Shown one piece after another: positions 39,812 to 48,708 of a stretch of DNA of 64,000 nt. How positions within the stretch are numbered: the first letter of the stretch is position 1; each line of letters opens with the position of its first letter. Origin of the DNA: SIG307 sp045596385. GTDB taxonomy: Bacteria > Bacillota > Clostridia > Lachnospirales > Lachnospiraceae. The notes under the pieces are model-generated. The model was not told where the DNA came from, made no database searches, and worked only from the letters and a program-made list of their open reading frames with translations. The position numbers and the translations under genes were made by a program. The stretch covers positions 76,111-140,110 of the forward strand of contig JAZOCC010000027.1 in assembly GCA_045596385.1 (NCBI GenBank), read 5' to 3'.

Positions 39812-40202
39812 ATTCTTCCCACTCTTTGATTACTTCATAGTGCTTATCCACTTCGATACCGAACGGTGCCATAGCTACCGTAAGCAGTTTAAAATATCCT
39901 TTTCCGATCGGTGCCCCGATAAGTGTGATGGAAAATGCCGCACCGGCCAGTGCATATACGGTAACCATCACAAGACTGATCGGCAAAAATAAGATGTTTG
40001 CAACAAAGTTCTTTGCGAAGTTACTTTCCACATCAATATCTTCTCGGAACGGAGCCATGGCAAACTTCGCCACCCGAAGCAACTGCTTTCCTAACGGCAT
40101 TCCGATAACCGTTGCACAGAAAATCAAGCCGAGCGCTCCCCAAAACGCCACCGAGATAAAGCCTCCCAACACAAACCATATCACATTCTTTACGTCATTC
40201 AT
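39798..40202 (-). CDS. YccF-domain membrane protein
   Basis: The start at 40202 (MNDVKNVIWFVLGGFISVAF) follows AAGG by eight bases. The 134 residues contain two YccF repeats: FWGALGLIFCATVIGMPLGK with AKFAMAPFREDI, and GAAFSITLIGAPIGKGYFKL with VAMAPFGIEV. The family is widespread in inner membranes and its function is unknown. Confidence 0.85.
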   Translation of the reverse strand: MNDVKNVIWFVLGGFISVAFWGALGLIFCATVIGMPLGKQLLRVAKFAMAPFREDIDVESNFAKNFVANILFLPISLVMVTVYALAGAAFSITLIGAPIGKGYFKLLTVAMAPFGIEVDKHYEVIKEWEEWKNW

Positions 40203-40326
40203 GTTCCATACCTTCCCTTTGTTGATATCCTTCTCGTTTGTTCCTTTTTCTTTGAATTCTAATTTATTCAGGAACATACTCAGTATACCACACTCTTCTC
40301 AAAAATGGTAGTAAAAAATGTAAAAA

Positions 40327-42165
40327 TCAGACAGCCTCCACATAATACTGGGCCTGGGCCGCAAAAAGCTCTGCGTAGATACCGTTTTTCTTATCCACCA
40401 GCTCATCATGGGTACCGTACTCTTTGATGGTATTCTCCGCAAATACCGCAATCTTGTCACAAAACTTACAGCTGGACAGGCGGTGGGAAATGTAAATCGC
40501 CGTCTTTCCGCCAACCAAGGTATCAAAGCTACGGTAAATGTCATACTCTGCCACCGGGTCCAGAGCCGCCGTCGGCTCATCTAAGATTACAATCGGCGCG
40601 TTCTTATACAACGCTCTTGCAATGGCGGTTTTCTGCTGCTGTCCGCCGGACAGCTCCGTGCCCTTCTCATCAAAACTCTTATACAGCATCGTATCAAGTC
40701 CCTGGGGCAGCTTCTGCGCATCCTCATAGAAGCCGGACAACTCCAATACACGATTTACCTCATCCTCTTTTGCAATATCGCTTAACGCAATATTATCCCT
40801 TAAACTAAATGCAAAGAGCTGGAAATCCTGGAATACCACCGCAAACAATTTCCGATACTCCTCCTCGGAATACTCTTTGATATTGATACCGTCAATTAAA
40901 ATCTCGCCCTCGGTTACATCATACAAACGGCAAAGTAACTTAATGAAAGTAGTCTTTCCGGCACCGTTTAATCCTACCACCGATAAATGCTCCCCGGAGG
41001 TAATTTTTAAATTAATGTCCTTTAACACATACTGCTCGGAACGCGGATACTTAAAGCTCACATGAGAAAACTCAATGACGTGCTTTTCCCCGGTTACTTT
41101 TTTATCTCCCTTTTCTAATGCCACCGGATAGTCCAGAAGCTTCAGGAACTGGTTGGCGTATACACAACGCTTTGCAATATCCTGACAGCCCTGCACCACA
41201 CCGAGCATTCCTCTGTAAAGCTCGGACGCGGAAGTAATGCACATGGAAAAATCACCCACCGTAATCTTTTTCAGAAGTGCCAAGAGTCCGATGTAAAAAT
41301 AACTGATACCGTCTCTGGCTGCATTGACGGCATCCATAGCCCATGCATTTTTACACTGCTTCTCCGCCATGGTAGTCCACACCCCTGCCATCTTCCGACT
41401 CTCCACATCCGTTTTCTTAAGCATCATCTCCGCACTGTCGTACAAACGGATTTCCTTACCGTAGGAGAAGTCCGCCAGCTGGAACAAAAAGTATCCGAAG
41501 ATACGGTTGATGCCCGCCAAATCCTTATAGCTTTCGATTTCAATCTTATTATTTTTTGCATTGAACACGCTGATTAACACCAAACCGATGATTTGCACCG
41601 GCAAAAGCAACGGACAGGTGATAAGAATAATGGTACTGACACCCAGAAGCACCGTAATATTTCCAATTAAGGTATACACACTGTTCAATACGCCAACCAC
41701 ACCGCCGCTGTACCAGCTGATACCTTCCTTAGCACGGTTCAGCTGATCCAATGCATCCGGGTCCTCCGTATGCTCGAAATCCATCTGCATGGTATGCTCC
41801 GCCAATCGCACTTCAAAATATTCGTTAAACCACTCTTCCAACACACTGCGCCACTGATACGCAACGTTACTCATAATATTCGCCAAAAGATTGCTTCCGC
41901 AAATAAGCGCTACATACAATACCACATTCCGTAAATGATTCTCTGCCGGAGCACCGCCCACGATTAACATCAACTCATCAATCAAAAACTTCGGCAGGAT
42001 AACTATCTGGGCCTTTTGAATAAGCTGCGCCACAAACAGGATGGCATACACCACAAACAATGACGGGCGCTCCTTCCATGCCACGGACGCCATAAATTTT
42101 AAGGTTCTCTTGATTGCCTGACGATCTTCCTTCGCTGTCTGATTTTGTTCTTTAGACTTCGCCAT
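40327..42165 (-). CDS. ABC exporter half-transporter (membrane + ATPase), second subunit
   Basis: The 612-residue protein has an N-terminal six-helix export domain and a C-terminal ATPase with Walker A VGLNGAGKTT, signature LSGGQQQKTAIARAL, Walker B IVILDEPTAALDP and the H-loop YISHRLSS. It overlaps the preceding ABC gene by 14 bases, so the two probably form a heterodimeric exporter. Both carry the catalytic Glu after Walker B (DEP), so neither site is visibly degenerate. The substrate is unknown; peptides, lipids or drugs are all exported by this class. Confidence 0.93.
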   Translation of the reverse strand: MAKSKEQNQTAKEDRQAIKRTLKFMASVAWKERPSLFVVYAILFVAQLIQKAQIVILPKFLIDELMLIVGGAPAENHLRNVVLYVALICGSNLLANIMSNVAYQWRSVLEEWFNEYFEVRLAEHTMQMDFEHTEDPDALDQLNRAKEGISWYSGGVVGVLNSVYTLIGNITVLLGVSTIILITCPLLLPVQIIGLVLISVFNAKNNKIEIESYKDLAGINRIFGYFLFQLADFSYGKEIRLYDSAEMMLKKTDVESRKMAGVWTTMAEKQCKNAWAMDAVNAARDGISYFYIGLLALLKKITVGDFSMCITSASELYRGMLGVVQGCQDIAKRCVYANQFLKLLDYPVALEKGDKKVTGEKHVIEFSHVSFKYPRSEQYVLKDINLKITSGEHLSVVGLNGAGKTTFIKLLCRLYDVTEGEILIDGINIKEYSEEEYRKLFAVVFQDFQLFAFSLRDNIALSDIAKEDEVNRVLELSGFYEDAQKLPQGLDTMLYKSFDEKGTELSGGQQQKTAIARALYKNAPIVILDEPTAALDPVAEYDIYRSFDTLVGGKTAIYISHRLSSCKFCDKIAVFAENTIKEYGTHDELVDKKNGIYAELFAAQAQYYVEAV

Positions 42166-44041
42166 CTGCTGCCACCTCCTGTTCTGCCTTTTCTGTTTCT
42201 TCTATATAATACTGCGCCTGAATTTTAAACATCTCCGCATAGGCACCGTTCTTCTCCATTAACTCGGCATGGGTTCCGTATTCCACCATCTCACCCTCCG
42301 CAAACATTGCCACATGTCCGCAGAACTGGGTGGAGCTTAATCGATGGCTGATGTACACCGCCGTCTTTCCGCCGATTAACTTATCAAAATCCTCGTAGAG
42401 CTTTGCTTCCGCCAAAGCATCCAGTGCCGCCGTCGGCTCATCCAGTACCACCACCGGCGCATCCTTATATAACGCTCTTGCCAGCGCAAGCTTCTGCTTT
42501 TCACCGCCGGATAAATCCACACCGTCGTCATATACAATCTTAAGAAGCTCTGTCTTTGTCCCATTCGGAAGAGACGCAATCTTCTCGGAAAGTCCCGCCG
42601 CTTCCAGGCACTCCTTCGCCTTTTCTCCGTCGGTACGCTCCGGCTCCTTCATGGAAACATTTTCTTCCATCGGGAAAGCAAACAACTCTACCTGCTGGAA
42701 TACCGGCGCAAAAGCTTCATAATAGCTATCTTTGTCATACTCCCGAACATCCACACCGTTCAATAAAATGCGGCCCTCCGTCGGCTCGTACAACCGAAGC
42801 AACAGCTTTATCATGGTGGATTTTCCGGCGCCGTTTAAGCCCACCACCGCCAGACGCTCTCCGGCTGCCAGGGTCAGGTTCAGGTTCTTTAATGCGTAAC
42901 GCTCTGCCTTCGGATACTTGAAGGACACGTTTTCAAATACAAACTCGTACTTTTCCGCCTTCGGCAGTTCCTTGCCGTCCTTCTTGCCGTCGCCGCCGTC
43001 AAAGTCAAGGAAGCTACGGAAATCATCTACCTCACGGCTCCGTGCCAATACCCCTGCCATACCGTTTAATAACGTAGAGACAAATTCAAAAAACGTTGCC
43101 GAGGAAGCCAGATATAAGGTAAAGTTACCGATGGTCAGCTCACCGTTTACCATAGCACGTACCAGCCACCAGTACACCAGAATCTGGGACAGACACCAGA
43201 ACACATTTCCGGAAATGCTGGTCCAGAACCAGAAGGTAGCGTTTACCTTCTGTGCTTCATAACGGGTCTTGTTAAGCTCCTCATACTTCTCCTTGAGCCA
43301 TCCCCGCAATCCGAACATACGGATATCCTTTGCCGCCTCAAAGTTAGTGGTCACGTTCTGCATATACCAACGCTTTCTCCACCAAGTCGCCAGCGGATCC
43401 CACACTCGCATCTTCGTAATCTTATTGGTGCGATTCACAATGAGGAAGTTAAGTACTGCAATCCCCACCATAAGCAGCACCAGCCATACATTTAAGGTAC
43501 TTAAGATACCCATACCAAGCAGCACCGTGGTCAAGGATTCCAACAACTGAGTAGACTCACGCATCATACCCTCGATTCCCACATTGTTACTGTTACTGGC
43601 ATTCTGGGCCTTCTGGTAGCAATCCATCACATCCGGATTTTCCAGATGCTCAAAATCAATCTTCATGGCCTTACGGTTCATCATAAGCATCATATACAAG
43701 CGCGCTCCGATGTACCGCCAGCCGATTCCGTAATGATAATAAGTTGTGGTTAAGGTCAATGCAAGCTGAAAAATCGTTACACACACCATCAGCCCTAACA
43801 ATTCGTTTCTTGTTCCTTCTCCCGTGATCAGGTCCAATATGAGCTTCGGAAGGAAGGTCCAGAAGTATCTCATCAGCGGCTCACAAACCGCCCCCAGTAC
43901 AATCAACAACAAAATCTTCTTATCATATCCGATCATGTGCCGAAACACAAAGCCCATATTTTTAAACGCACCGTATTCTTTGTGGAGCGGGTTTTTGTTT
44001 TCGCTCCCCTGCTCCTTATGTTTCTTCTTTTCTCGTTTCAT
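42152..44041 (-). CDS. ABC exporter half-transporter (membrane + ATPase), first subunit
   Basis: The 629-residue partner has a Lys/Glu-rich N-terminus, six helices (for example ILLLIVLGAVCEPLMRYFW), Walker A VGLNGAGKST, signature LSGGEKQKLALARAL, Walker B VVVLDEPTAALDA and YISHRLSS. The start follows a GGGGAAGA site 15 bases after the XRE regulator's stop. The three-gene order regulator-ABC-ABC suggests induction by the exported compound. Confidence 0.93.
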   Translation of the reverse strand: MKREKKKHKEQGSENKNPLHKEYGAFKNMGFVFRHMIGYDKKILLLIVLGAVCEPLMRYFWTFLPKLILDLITGEGTRNELLGLMVCVTIFQLALTLTTTYYHYGIGWRYIGARLYMMLMMNRKAMKIDFEHLENPDVMDCYQKAQNASNSNNVGIEGMMRESTQLLESLTTVLLGMGILSTLNVWLVLLMVGIAVLNFLIVNRTNKITKMRVWDPLATWWRKRWYMQNVTTNFEAAKDIRMFGLRGWLKEKYEELNKTRYEAQKVNATFWFWTSISGNVFWCLSQILVYWWLVRAMVNGELTIGNFTLYLASSATFFEFVSTLLNGMAGVLARSREVDDFRSFLDFDGGDGKKDGKELPKAEKYEFVFENVSFKYPKAERYALKNLNLTLAAGERLAVVGLNGAGKSTMIKLLLRLYEPTEGRILLNGVDVREYDKDSYYEAFAPVFQQVELFAFPMEENVSMKEPERTDGEKAKECLEAAGLSEKIASLPNGTKTELLKIVYDDGVDLSGGEKQKLALARALYKDAPVVVLDEPTAALDALAEAKLYEDFDKLIGGKTAVYISHRLSSTQFCGHVAMFAEGEMVEYGTHAELMEKNGAYAEMFKIQAQYYIEETEKAEQEVAADGEV

Positions 44042-44056
44042 CGTTTCTTCCCCTCT

Positions 44057-44968
44057 CTATTTCTTCCCCGGCTTCTGTAAGAAGTCCATCTGGTCCCGTT
44101 CCAACCAGGCCTTATCGGAACATCCGATGGACATTGCGTAGCTTCCCGGCGGATGTAGCATCATATCCGCACCTGCCAACAGGAGTAATACCGTACAGGC
44201 CACTGCGCCGTCTACCGCATACAGCGGCTCACTTTTATCAAACTCATCCAAGACAGACAGTTCAAACAAAATCTTATTTCCCTGTTGCGGTCCCATCTTT
44301 TTTATATAACCGATAGCTTCTCCGGCCTGCTCCTCACTGATCCCTACTTTCTTTGCTATAGTCGATACAGACACGCCGTTTCCCGCATCCAGGGAAAGCA
44401 AATAGAACAACACCTCCAAATTCTCTTTCTTTCCCAGAAATGCAAACAATGCTGCCAATTCATCCGTCACCTTAAAGTAGGAAGCAAACCCCTTCTCCGG
44501 TCGTTTCATTACGGTAAAGAACTCCAAATTCTTATTTAACCGGAAGAAATTGAACCCGGACTTATCATACAATGTAGAGACAATCACATGATCTCCCTCC
44601 GACCGTGTCCGGTCAAAGTACTGCTTATTCTCCGGCCACAAACCAAGCTGCATGGCCCAAATGTATTTCATAATCCGATCCATATGTTCACTGTGGTCAA
44701 AATCCGGTGGCACATTGATTCCTTTGATTGCCTCCAGTAACTGCTGTTCCAACGAAACATTATCCTTTGCCCGTCCGTACAGATAATCAATGGACACTTC
44801 GAAGTAATCCGCAATCTGCGGCAGCAAATCTCCGTCCGGATAACTTCCGTTTTCCCATTTGGAAACCGCCTGGGGGCTAACCCCCAAATGCGTCGCCAAC
44901 TGCTCCTGGGTAACTCCTCTGTTCTTTCGTAACGTCTGTAAGGTGGTTGAAAAAGTCGTTCCTGCCAT
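44057..44968 (-). CDS. XRE-family regulator with large sensor domain
   Basis: The HTH domain covers the first 70 residues: LQTLRKNRGVTQEQLATHLG, VSPQAVSKWENGSYPDGDLL and YFEVSIDYLYGR. A 230-residue C-terminal part follows, probably a ligand- or protein-binding domain. It contains a second HTH-like segment (VSVSTIAKKVGISEEQAGEA). The start at 44968 (MAGTTFST) has AAAGGGG eight bases upstream. It leads the ABC exporter operon and likely controls it through the palindromes upstream. Confidence 0.85.
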   Translation of the reverse strand: MAGTTFSTTLQTLRKNRGVTQEQLATHLGVSPQAVSKWENGSYPDGDLLPQIADYFEVSIDYLYGRAKDNVSLEQQLLEAIKGINVPPDFDHSEHMDRIMKYIWAMQLGLWPENKQYFDRTRSEGDHVIVSTLYDKSGFNFFRLNKNLEFFTVMKRPEKGFASYFKVTDELAALFAFLGKKENLEVLFYLLSLDAGNGVSVSTIAKKVGISEEQAGEAIGYIKKMGPQQGNKILFELSVLDEFDKSEPLYAVDGAVACTVLLLLAGADMMLHPPGSYAMSIGCSDKAWLERDQMDFLQKPGKK

Positions 44969-45006
44969 GCTCAAATCCCCTTTCGGTTGTGTTGAGCTTA
45001 GTATAT

Positions 45007-45115
45007 CACATCTTTCGGTTGAGTGGTAGTTCTAAAATCAACTACAACTTCATTTTTCGTAGTATAACCACTCATTTTTCTACAATTAGTTGTCTATCGT
45101 AGATTCTTCCACAAA
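45007..45115 (-). promoter_or_regulatory. Operator-promoter region of the XRE-ABC operon
   Basis: A TATACT -10 element lies near 45005 on the minus strand with a poor -35. The perfect inverted repeat GTAGTT-8-AACTAC (45026-45045) overlaps the -35 position, and related TAGTTG/GTAGT motifs recur up to about 45107. This suggests several binding sites for the XRE protein and possibly activation. Confidence 0.55.
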
Positions 45116-45134
45116 ACAAAGAATTCTTTTGCCG

Positions 45135-45572
45135 TTAATTCCCCTCATAGTAGCGTTTCATTATCTCTTTTACCGCATCTTCCGTACCGCTTAAGATAAT
45201 ACGCATATTCTTTTTGTGCCACTCCATACCGAACTGCAGCTCCTCATCCTCCTGCTCCTTGATTCTTTCGCAGAAAAAGGCTGCAGCCTGCTTCGCTTCC
45301 TCCCGCTCCGTGCAAAGGTCCAAAATCACACAAGTCCGGTTTTCCTTTTTCGCATTCAGCAATAAAAAATCATTCACAATGGCGTTTTGCTTTGCACGAA
45401 TTCCCGGCTTTACTGCCGGATGCGCCAAAAAGGCTTCGTATTCCTCTTCGGTAAATTTCCACACCCCATCTACCTTCTCGCCGTTTAAAAGTCCCTGACG
45501 CAAGTAATTCCGTAGCGTTCTGGTGGTAAATCCCGTCATCATCGCAATATTATTCATCGTATACCATGTCAT
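45135..45572 (-). CDS. Helix-turn-helix protein of MerR/excisionase type
   Basis: The 145-residue protein starts with a winged HTH of the MerR class: MTWYTMNNIAMMTGFTTRTL, RNYLRQGLLNGEKVDGVWKF and TEEEYEAFL. The remaining 80 residues (KKENRTCVILDLCTEREEAK, AAAFFCERIKEQEDEELQFG) form an alpha/beta domain without a known motif. AACGGAGG precedes ATG. It is divergent to the PadR gene at 45802. Confidence 0.8.
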   Translation of the reverse strand: MTWYTMNNIAMMTGFTTRTLRNYLRQGLLNGEKVDGVWKFTEEEYEAFLAHPAVKPGIRAKQNAIVNDFLLLNAKKENRTCVILDLCTEREEAKQAAAFFCERIKEQEDEELQFGMEWHKKNMRIILSGTEDAVKEIMKRYYEGN

Positions 45573-45726
45573 ACTTCTATCCTCCGTTATATTTCGAAAT
45601 AAATTTTCACAAGCCTTGTACCATCAGTATACAAGAGGCCGCGCAGAAGAATCAACAGGAAATCAGGTGACTTTTTCCTACCCGAATTATGCGCAGACCA
45701 CTTTTCAAAAAATTTCAAAAACTATG

Positions 45727-45779
45727 TTGACACTCGACATATGTCGTGATATGATATAGTCGTAAGTCGACATACTATT
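45727..45779 (+). promoter_or_regulatory. Promoter and operators of the PadR-DUF2812 operon
   Basis: TTGACA (45727-45732), 17 bases, TATGAT (45750-45755). The perfect palindrome CGACATATGTCG (45735-45746) lies in the spacer and a related GTCGACATAC follows near 45768, so the regulator probably binds both sites to repress. Confidence 0.8.
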
Positions 45780-45801
45780 TTAATTCAAAGGAGGGAGCAT
45801 T

Positions 45802-46113
45802 TTGAAAAAAAATGAACCGATGTCCGAGAGCTATTACTACATTCTGCTCTGCCTGTCCAAAGGTCCGAACCACGGCTACGGTATTATGCAGATGACAAAG
45901 ACCTTATCGGAGGGAGATGTTACCATCGGCTCCGGCACCATGTACGGAGCCACAAGCAATATGATGAAAAAGGGATGGATTGAAGAAGTCGTCTCAAACG
46001 AACCGGGGGTAGAGCGGAAGCGTCTCTACTGCCTGACAGCATCCGGCAGAGAAGCGCTGACCGCGGAAATCAACCGTCTGCGTCGCATGCTTGCCAACAC
46101 GGAAGGAGTGTAA
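45802..46113 (+). CDS. PadR-family transcriptional regulator
   Basis: A 103-residue winged-helix protein: YYYILLCLSKGPNHGYGIMQ, SGTMYGATSNMMKKGWIEEV and KRLYCLTASGREALTAEINR. The start is TTG, seven bases after AAAGGAGG; the first ATG, six codons on, has no site. It is followed after three bases by the DUF2812 gene, a common PadR partner, and two palindromes lie over its promoter. Confidence 0.93.
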   Translation: MKKNEPMSESYYYILLCLSKGPNHGYGIMQMTKTLSEGDVTIGSGTMYGATSNMMKKGWIEEVVSNEPGVERKRLYCLTASGREALTAEINRLRRMLANTEGV

Positions 46114-46116
46114 CCC

Positions 46117-47049
46117 ATGAAACGATATAAGAAAAAATATAATGTATATTCCGCCTGGAATTACGAGCAGGAAGTATTAGATTTAAACGCACAGTCCGAG
46201 AAAGGCTGGCAACTCATCGCGGGAAAGTCCTTTTCCCACAAATACGAATATAATCCGGAGGTATGCTACCGCTATCAGTTAGATTACCTTCCGGGCCTTT
46301 CCGTCACCCAGGAAATGCCCCGTTTACTGGACACCTACAGAGAACAGGGCTGGGAATTTGTAAATAAAACCTTTAACGGCTGGTACTACTTTAGGAAGGC
46401 CTATGACCCGACACTTTCGGAAGAGGAATATAAGCTTTACACCGACCGCTCTTCCTTAAAGGCAATGCAGGGACGCTGGGCGGCAATTGCCATCATCCTC
46501 TCTGTCATTACAGGAATCTATTTCCTCCTTTGCACCCTTCGCCTTTTCCGGCAACCGTGCCTGCCTTTTTTTACGGCTGCGTTTACCTATGGCTTTGTGT
46601 TCTTTACATTTCTCCGTGCCATTCTCCTTATGCGGAATCCGGAGAAACCGAAAGCGCACAAATGGGACTGTCTCTTTACCCTATTATTATTTGTGGTGAT
46701 GATCGGCGGAATCATTCTCTCCGTCACGCTTCTGGGGAAACGTCCACATGACACCTGCAATTCCACAGCCGAGTACTACAGTCCGCTTCCGGCGGAACTC
46801 CAAAAAGCTACTCAATGGAATTCCTTTTCCGTCTTTTACAGGGACCGATACTACCTGGATTTAGAGATTGATGCCGAAGTACCGATTTGTTTTACCATCA
46901 CTGACACCACCGGCAAAACCGTCTACACAGTAAAAGGCGCCGAAATCACGGAAGAGAATCTGATGTTACGTCTGGACAAGGGCGACTACAGAATCTACCT
47001 TTCCGATTTTGCAGGCGGAGGCTTTGATATATCCTATCAATTGGAATAA
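46117..47049 (+). CDS. DUF2812-domain membrane protein
   Basis: The N-terminal 110 residues are two DUF2812 units (YSAWNYEQEVLDLNAQSEKG, WQLIAGKSFSHKYEY and LLDTYREQGWEFVNKTFNGW). Four hydrophobic helices (residues about 120-210) and a C-terminal soluble beta domain of about 90 residues follow. Genes of this type form operons with PadR regulators and are thought to be envelope-stress or drug-response proteins. Function unproven. Confidence 0.85.
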   Translation: MKRYKKKYNVYSAWNYEQEVLDLNAQSEKGWQLIAGKSFSHKYEYNPEVCYRYQLDYLPGLSVTQEMPRLLDTYREQGWEFVNKTFNGWYYFRKAYDPTLSEEEYKLYTDRSSLKAMQGRWAAIAIILSVITGIYFLLCTLRLFRQPCLPFFTAAFTYGFVFFTFLRAILLMRNPEKPKAHKWDCLFTLLLFVVMIGGIILSVTLLGKRPHDTCNSTAEYYSPLPAELQKATQWNSFSVFYRDRYYLDLEIDAEVPICFTITDTTGKTVYTVKGAEITEENLMLRLDKGDYRIYLSDFAGGGFDISYQLE

Positions 47050-47055
47050 TTTGAT

Positions 47056-47931
47056 TTATCGGTCAAACTTCATCCAATGGGTCCACACCACTGCAAGTTT
47101 ATACCCGATTTTTTCATAAAACGGACTGGCACCGCCGGTCATGTGAGTCGCTCCCAGCGGCTGCATGCGGCGGTACAGTTCGGACAATGCCGCTGCCGCA
47201 AGACCTCTCCCCCGGTATTCCGGCAAGGTACAAAGCGGCTCCATATAAGCCAGCTTGTTTTCCGGCGTCCACCACATGCCGGCAAAACAGACATACTCCC
47301 CGGCCGCATTCTCCACACATACGGCGTATTCCATAGTAGCGTGCGGAGCATAGGCCATCTGATAATCTCTGATATCCTCTTCCCACGGTCCGTCTGTCTT
47401 ATCATTTTCAAAACCGTAATGACAGCATTTCATAATCTTCCCATAGTCCGCTTCTCCTACCGGTACAAAACGAAATCCCGCCGGTAGCGTATAATCAAGC
47501 GGTTTTGCAAAATCATACTGCATGTCCGGCTCTTCGTATACCATTTGATAGCCCGCTGCTTTTGCCGCTTCCACCAACGGTTTCTGGGCACCGCACAAAA
47601 TCAACTGATGCTTTCCGTTCGGTCTCGGCATATGTTTTTCCGCATAAGCAATCATCTCCGGTGCCAGTTCCTCATAGCCCGGGCGCAAGCTGAAATATAC
47701 ATCGTCTACCGGGTTCTCATAAAATACAAAGCCCACGATGGTGTCCCCGTCAAACCAAAGACGGTTCAGGTACGTATACCCTTTGTCCATCCAGTCCGAA
47801 TACAGGGCGTACTCCAAAAAAGGCGCCGGTACCCCATTACGCCAGTCTTTCTCATAAATCTCCAGCATAAATTGATAAACTGCCATATGGTCCTGCAATA
47901 TCATATAAGGTCTTGATGTAATCTGTTTCAT
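47056..47931 (-). CDS. GNAT-family N-acetyltransferase
   Basis: The start at 47931 (MKQITSRPYMILQDHMAVYQ) follows GAAGGAGG by seven bases; a longer frame to 48012 is unsupported. The 291-residue protein has the acetyl-CoA motif LPEYRGRGLAAAALSELYRR near the C-terminus, after MWWTPENKLAYMEPLCT. The N-terminal half may be a second, degenerate GNAT domain. Substrate unknown. Confidence 0.85.
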   Translation of the reverse strand: MKQITSRPYMILQDHMAVYQFMLEIYEKDWRNGVPAPFLEYALYSDWMDKGYTYLNRLWFDGDTIVGFVFYENPVDDVYFSLRPGYEELAPEMIAYAEKHMPRPNGKHQLILCGAQKPLVEAAKAAGYQMVYEEPDMQYDFAKPLDYTLPAGFRFVPVGEADYGKIMKCCHYGFENDKTDGPWEEDIRDYQMAYAPHATMEYAVCVENAAGEYVCFAGMWWTPENKLAYMEPLCTLPEYRGRGLAAAALSELYRRMQPLGATHMTGGASPFYEKIGYKLAVVWTHWMKFDR

Positions 47932-48129
47932 AAACTTCCTCCTTCTTCGGTAGTACCTACCGTTTTTATAGGCCACATGGTAACAAATTTCCAACCTAAG
48001 CACAATCCGCAAAAATAATTATAACCGAACGTGATAATCCACGTATTTTCTATGTTAAGCATCCACCGCAAACCATTCCGCCACAAAAACAGGAGCCGCA
48101 CACCTTACCGTGTCGCAGCTCCCTTCGTT

Positions 48130-48387
48130 TTACTGATATATGATTCGTTTGATTGTACTATATGCCAGTCCGAACCGTTCCGACAATTCCTCAATGGACA
48201 CACCTTCCCGGTGTAATGCCCGGATTTCGGCATTCCGTTCCGAATAGTACCGGGTAGCTCCGCTTTCGGCGCCCCACTTTGTCTTGTCTCCTATTTTCGG
48301 AATATACATAATATCCCCGTCAATATACTTCTGGACTTCCCGCAATAATGCGTCCGGCAGAATCTCTGCCGCATTTTTATATTTCAT
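48130..48387 (-). CDS. Small HTH protein, CD3324 family
   Basis: The 85-residue protein starts at 48387 (MKYKNAAEILPDALLREVQK), ten bases after GGAGAGG. It continues YIDGDIMYIPKI and TRYYSERNAEIRALHREGVS, and ends with the HTH SIEELSERFGLAYSTIKRII. Such proteins are small DNA-binding regulators of the CD3324 type of Clostridia, often with GNAT or methyltransferase genes. The target is unknown. Confidence 0.8.
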   Translation of the reverse strand: MKYKNAAEILPDALLREVQKYIDGDIMYIPKIGDKTKWGAESGATRYYSERNAEIRALHREGVSIEELSERFGLAYSTIKRIIYQ

Positions 48388-48492
48388 TGTCTGCCTCTCC
48401 TTATTCACACCTTTGATAAATAAGTGCAGAGGCAGCAGACATATAGTGCCGCATATACATTGAACTATCTGCCCATACAAAGTGCTATATGC

Positions 48493-48561
48493 CTACTCCT
48501 CTGCATGGGCTGTAACCTGTCTGATTCCGTTTTCATACATCGCTTTCATCTTCATTCTCAT
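48493..48561 (-). CDS. Possible 22-residue peptide upstream of the HTH gene
   Basis: ATG at 48561 follows GAGGTGG by four bases. The frame gives MRMKMKAMYENGIRQVTAHA then EE and a stop. It lies in the 5' region of the HTH gene at 48387, and could be a small protein, a leader peptide or a remnant. Only the ribosome binding site and position support it. Confidence 0.35.
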   Translation of the reverse strand: MRMKMKAMYENGIRQVTAHAEE

Positions 48562-48670
48562 AATACCACCTCACTCTCCTATTTTTATTTAGCTTACCTT
48601 ACCTAAACGTCTGATGCAAGTAGCAAAAATGATTATAACAAAACTTACACCTTTCTCTGTTTGAGCAAAA

Positions 48671-48706
48671 GAAAAGGCGGTTGCCGCATACACAGCAACC
48701 GCTCCG
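48671..48706 (-). terminator. Terminator after citrate synthase
   Basis: GCGGTTGC-10-GCAACCGC on the minus strand is followed by CTTTTCTTTT, just past the stop codon. Confidence 0.92.
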
Positions 48707-48708
48707 AT

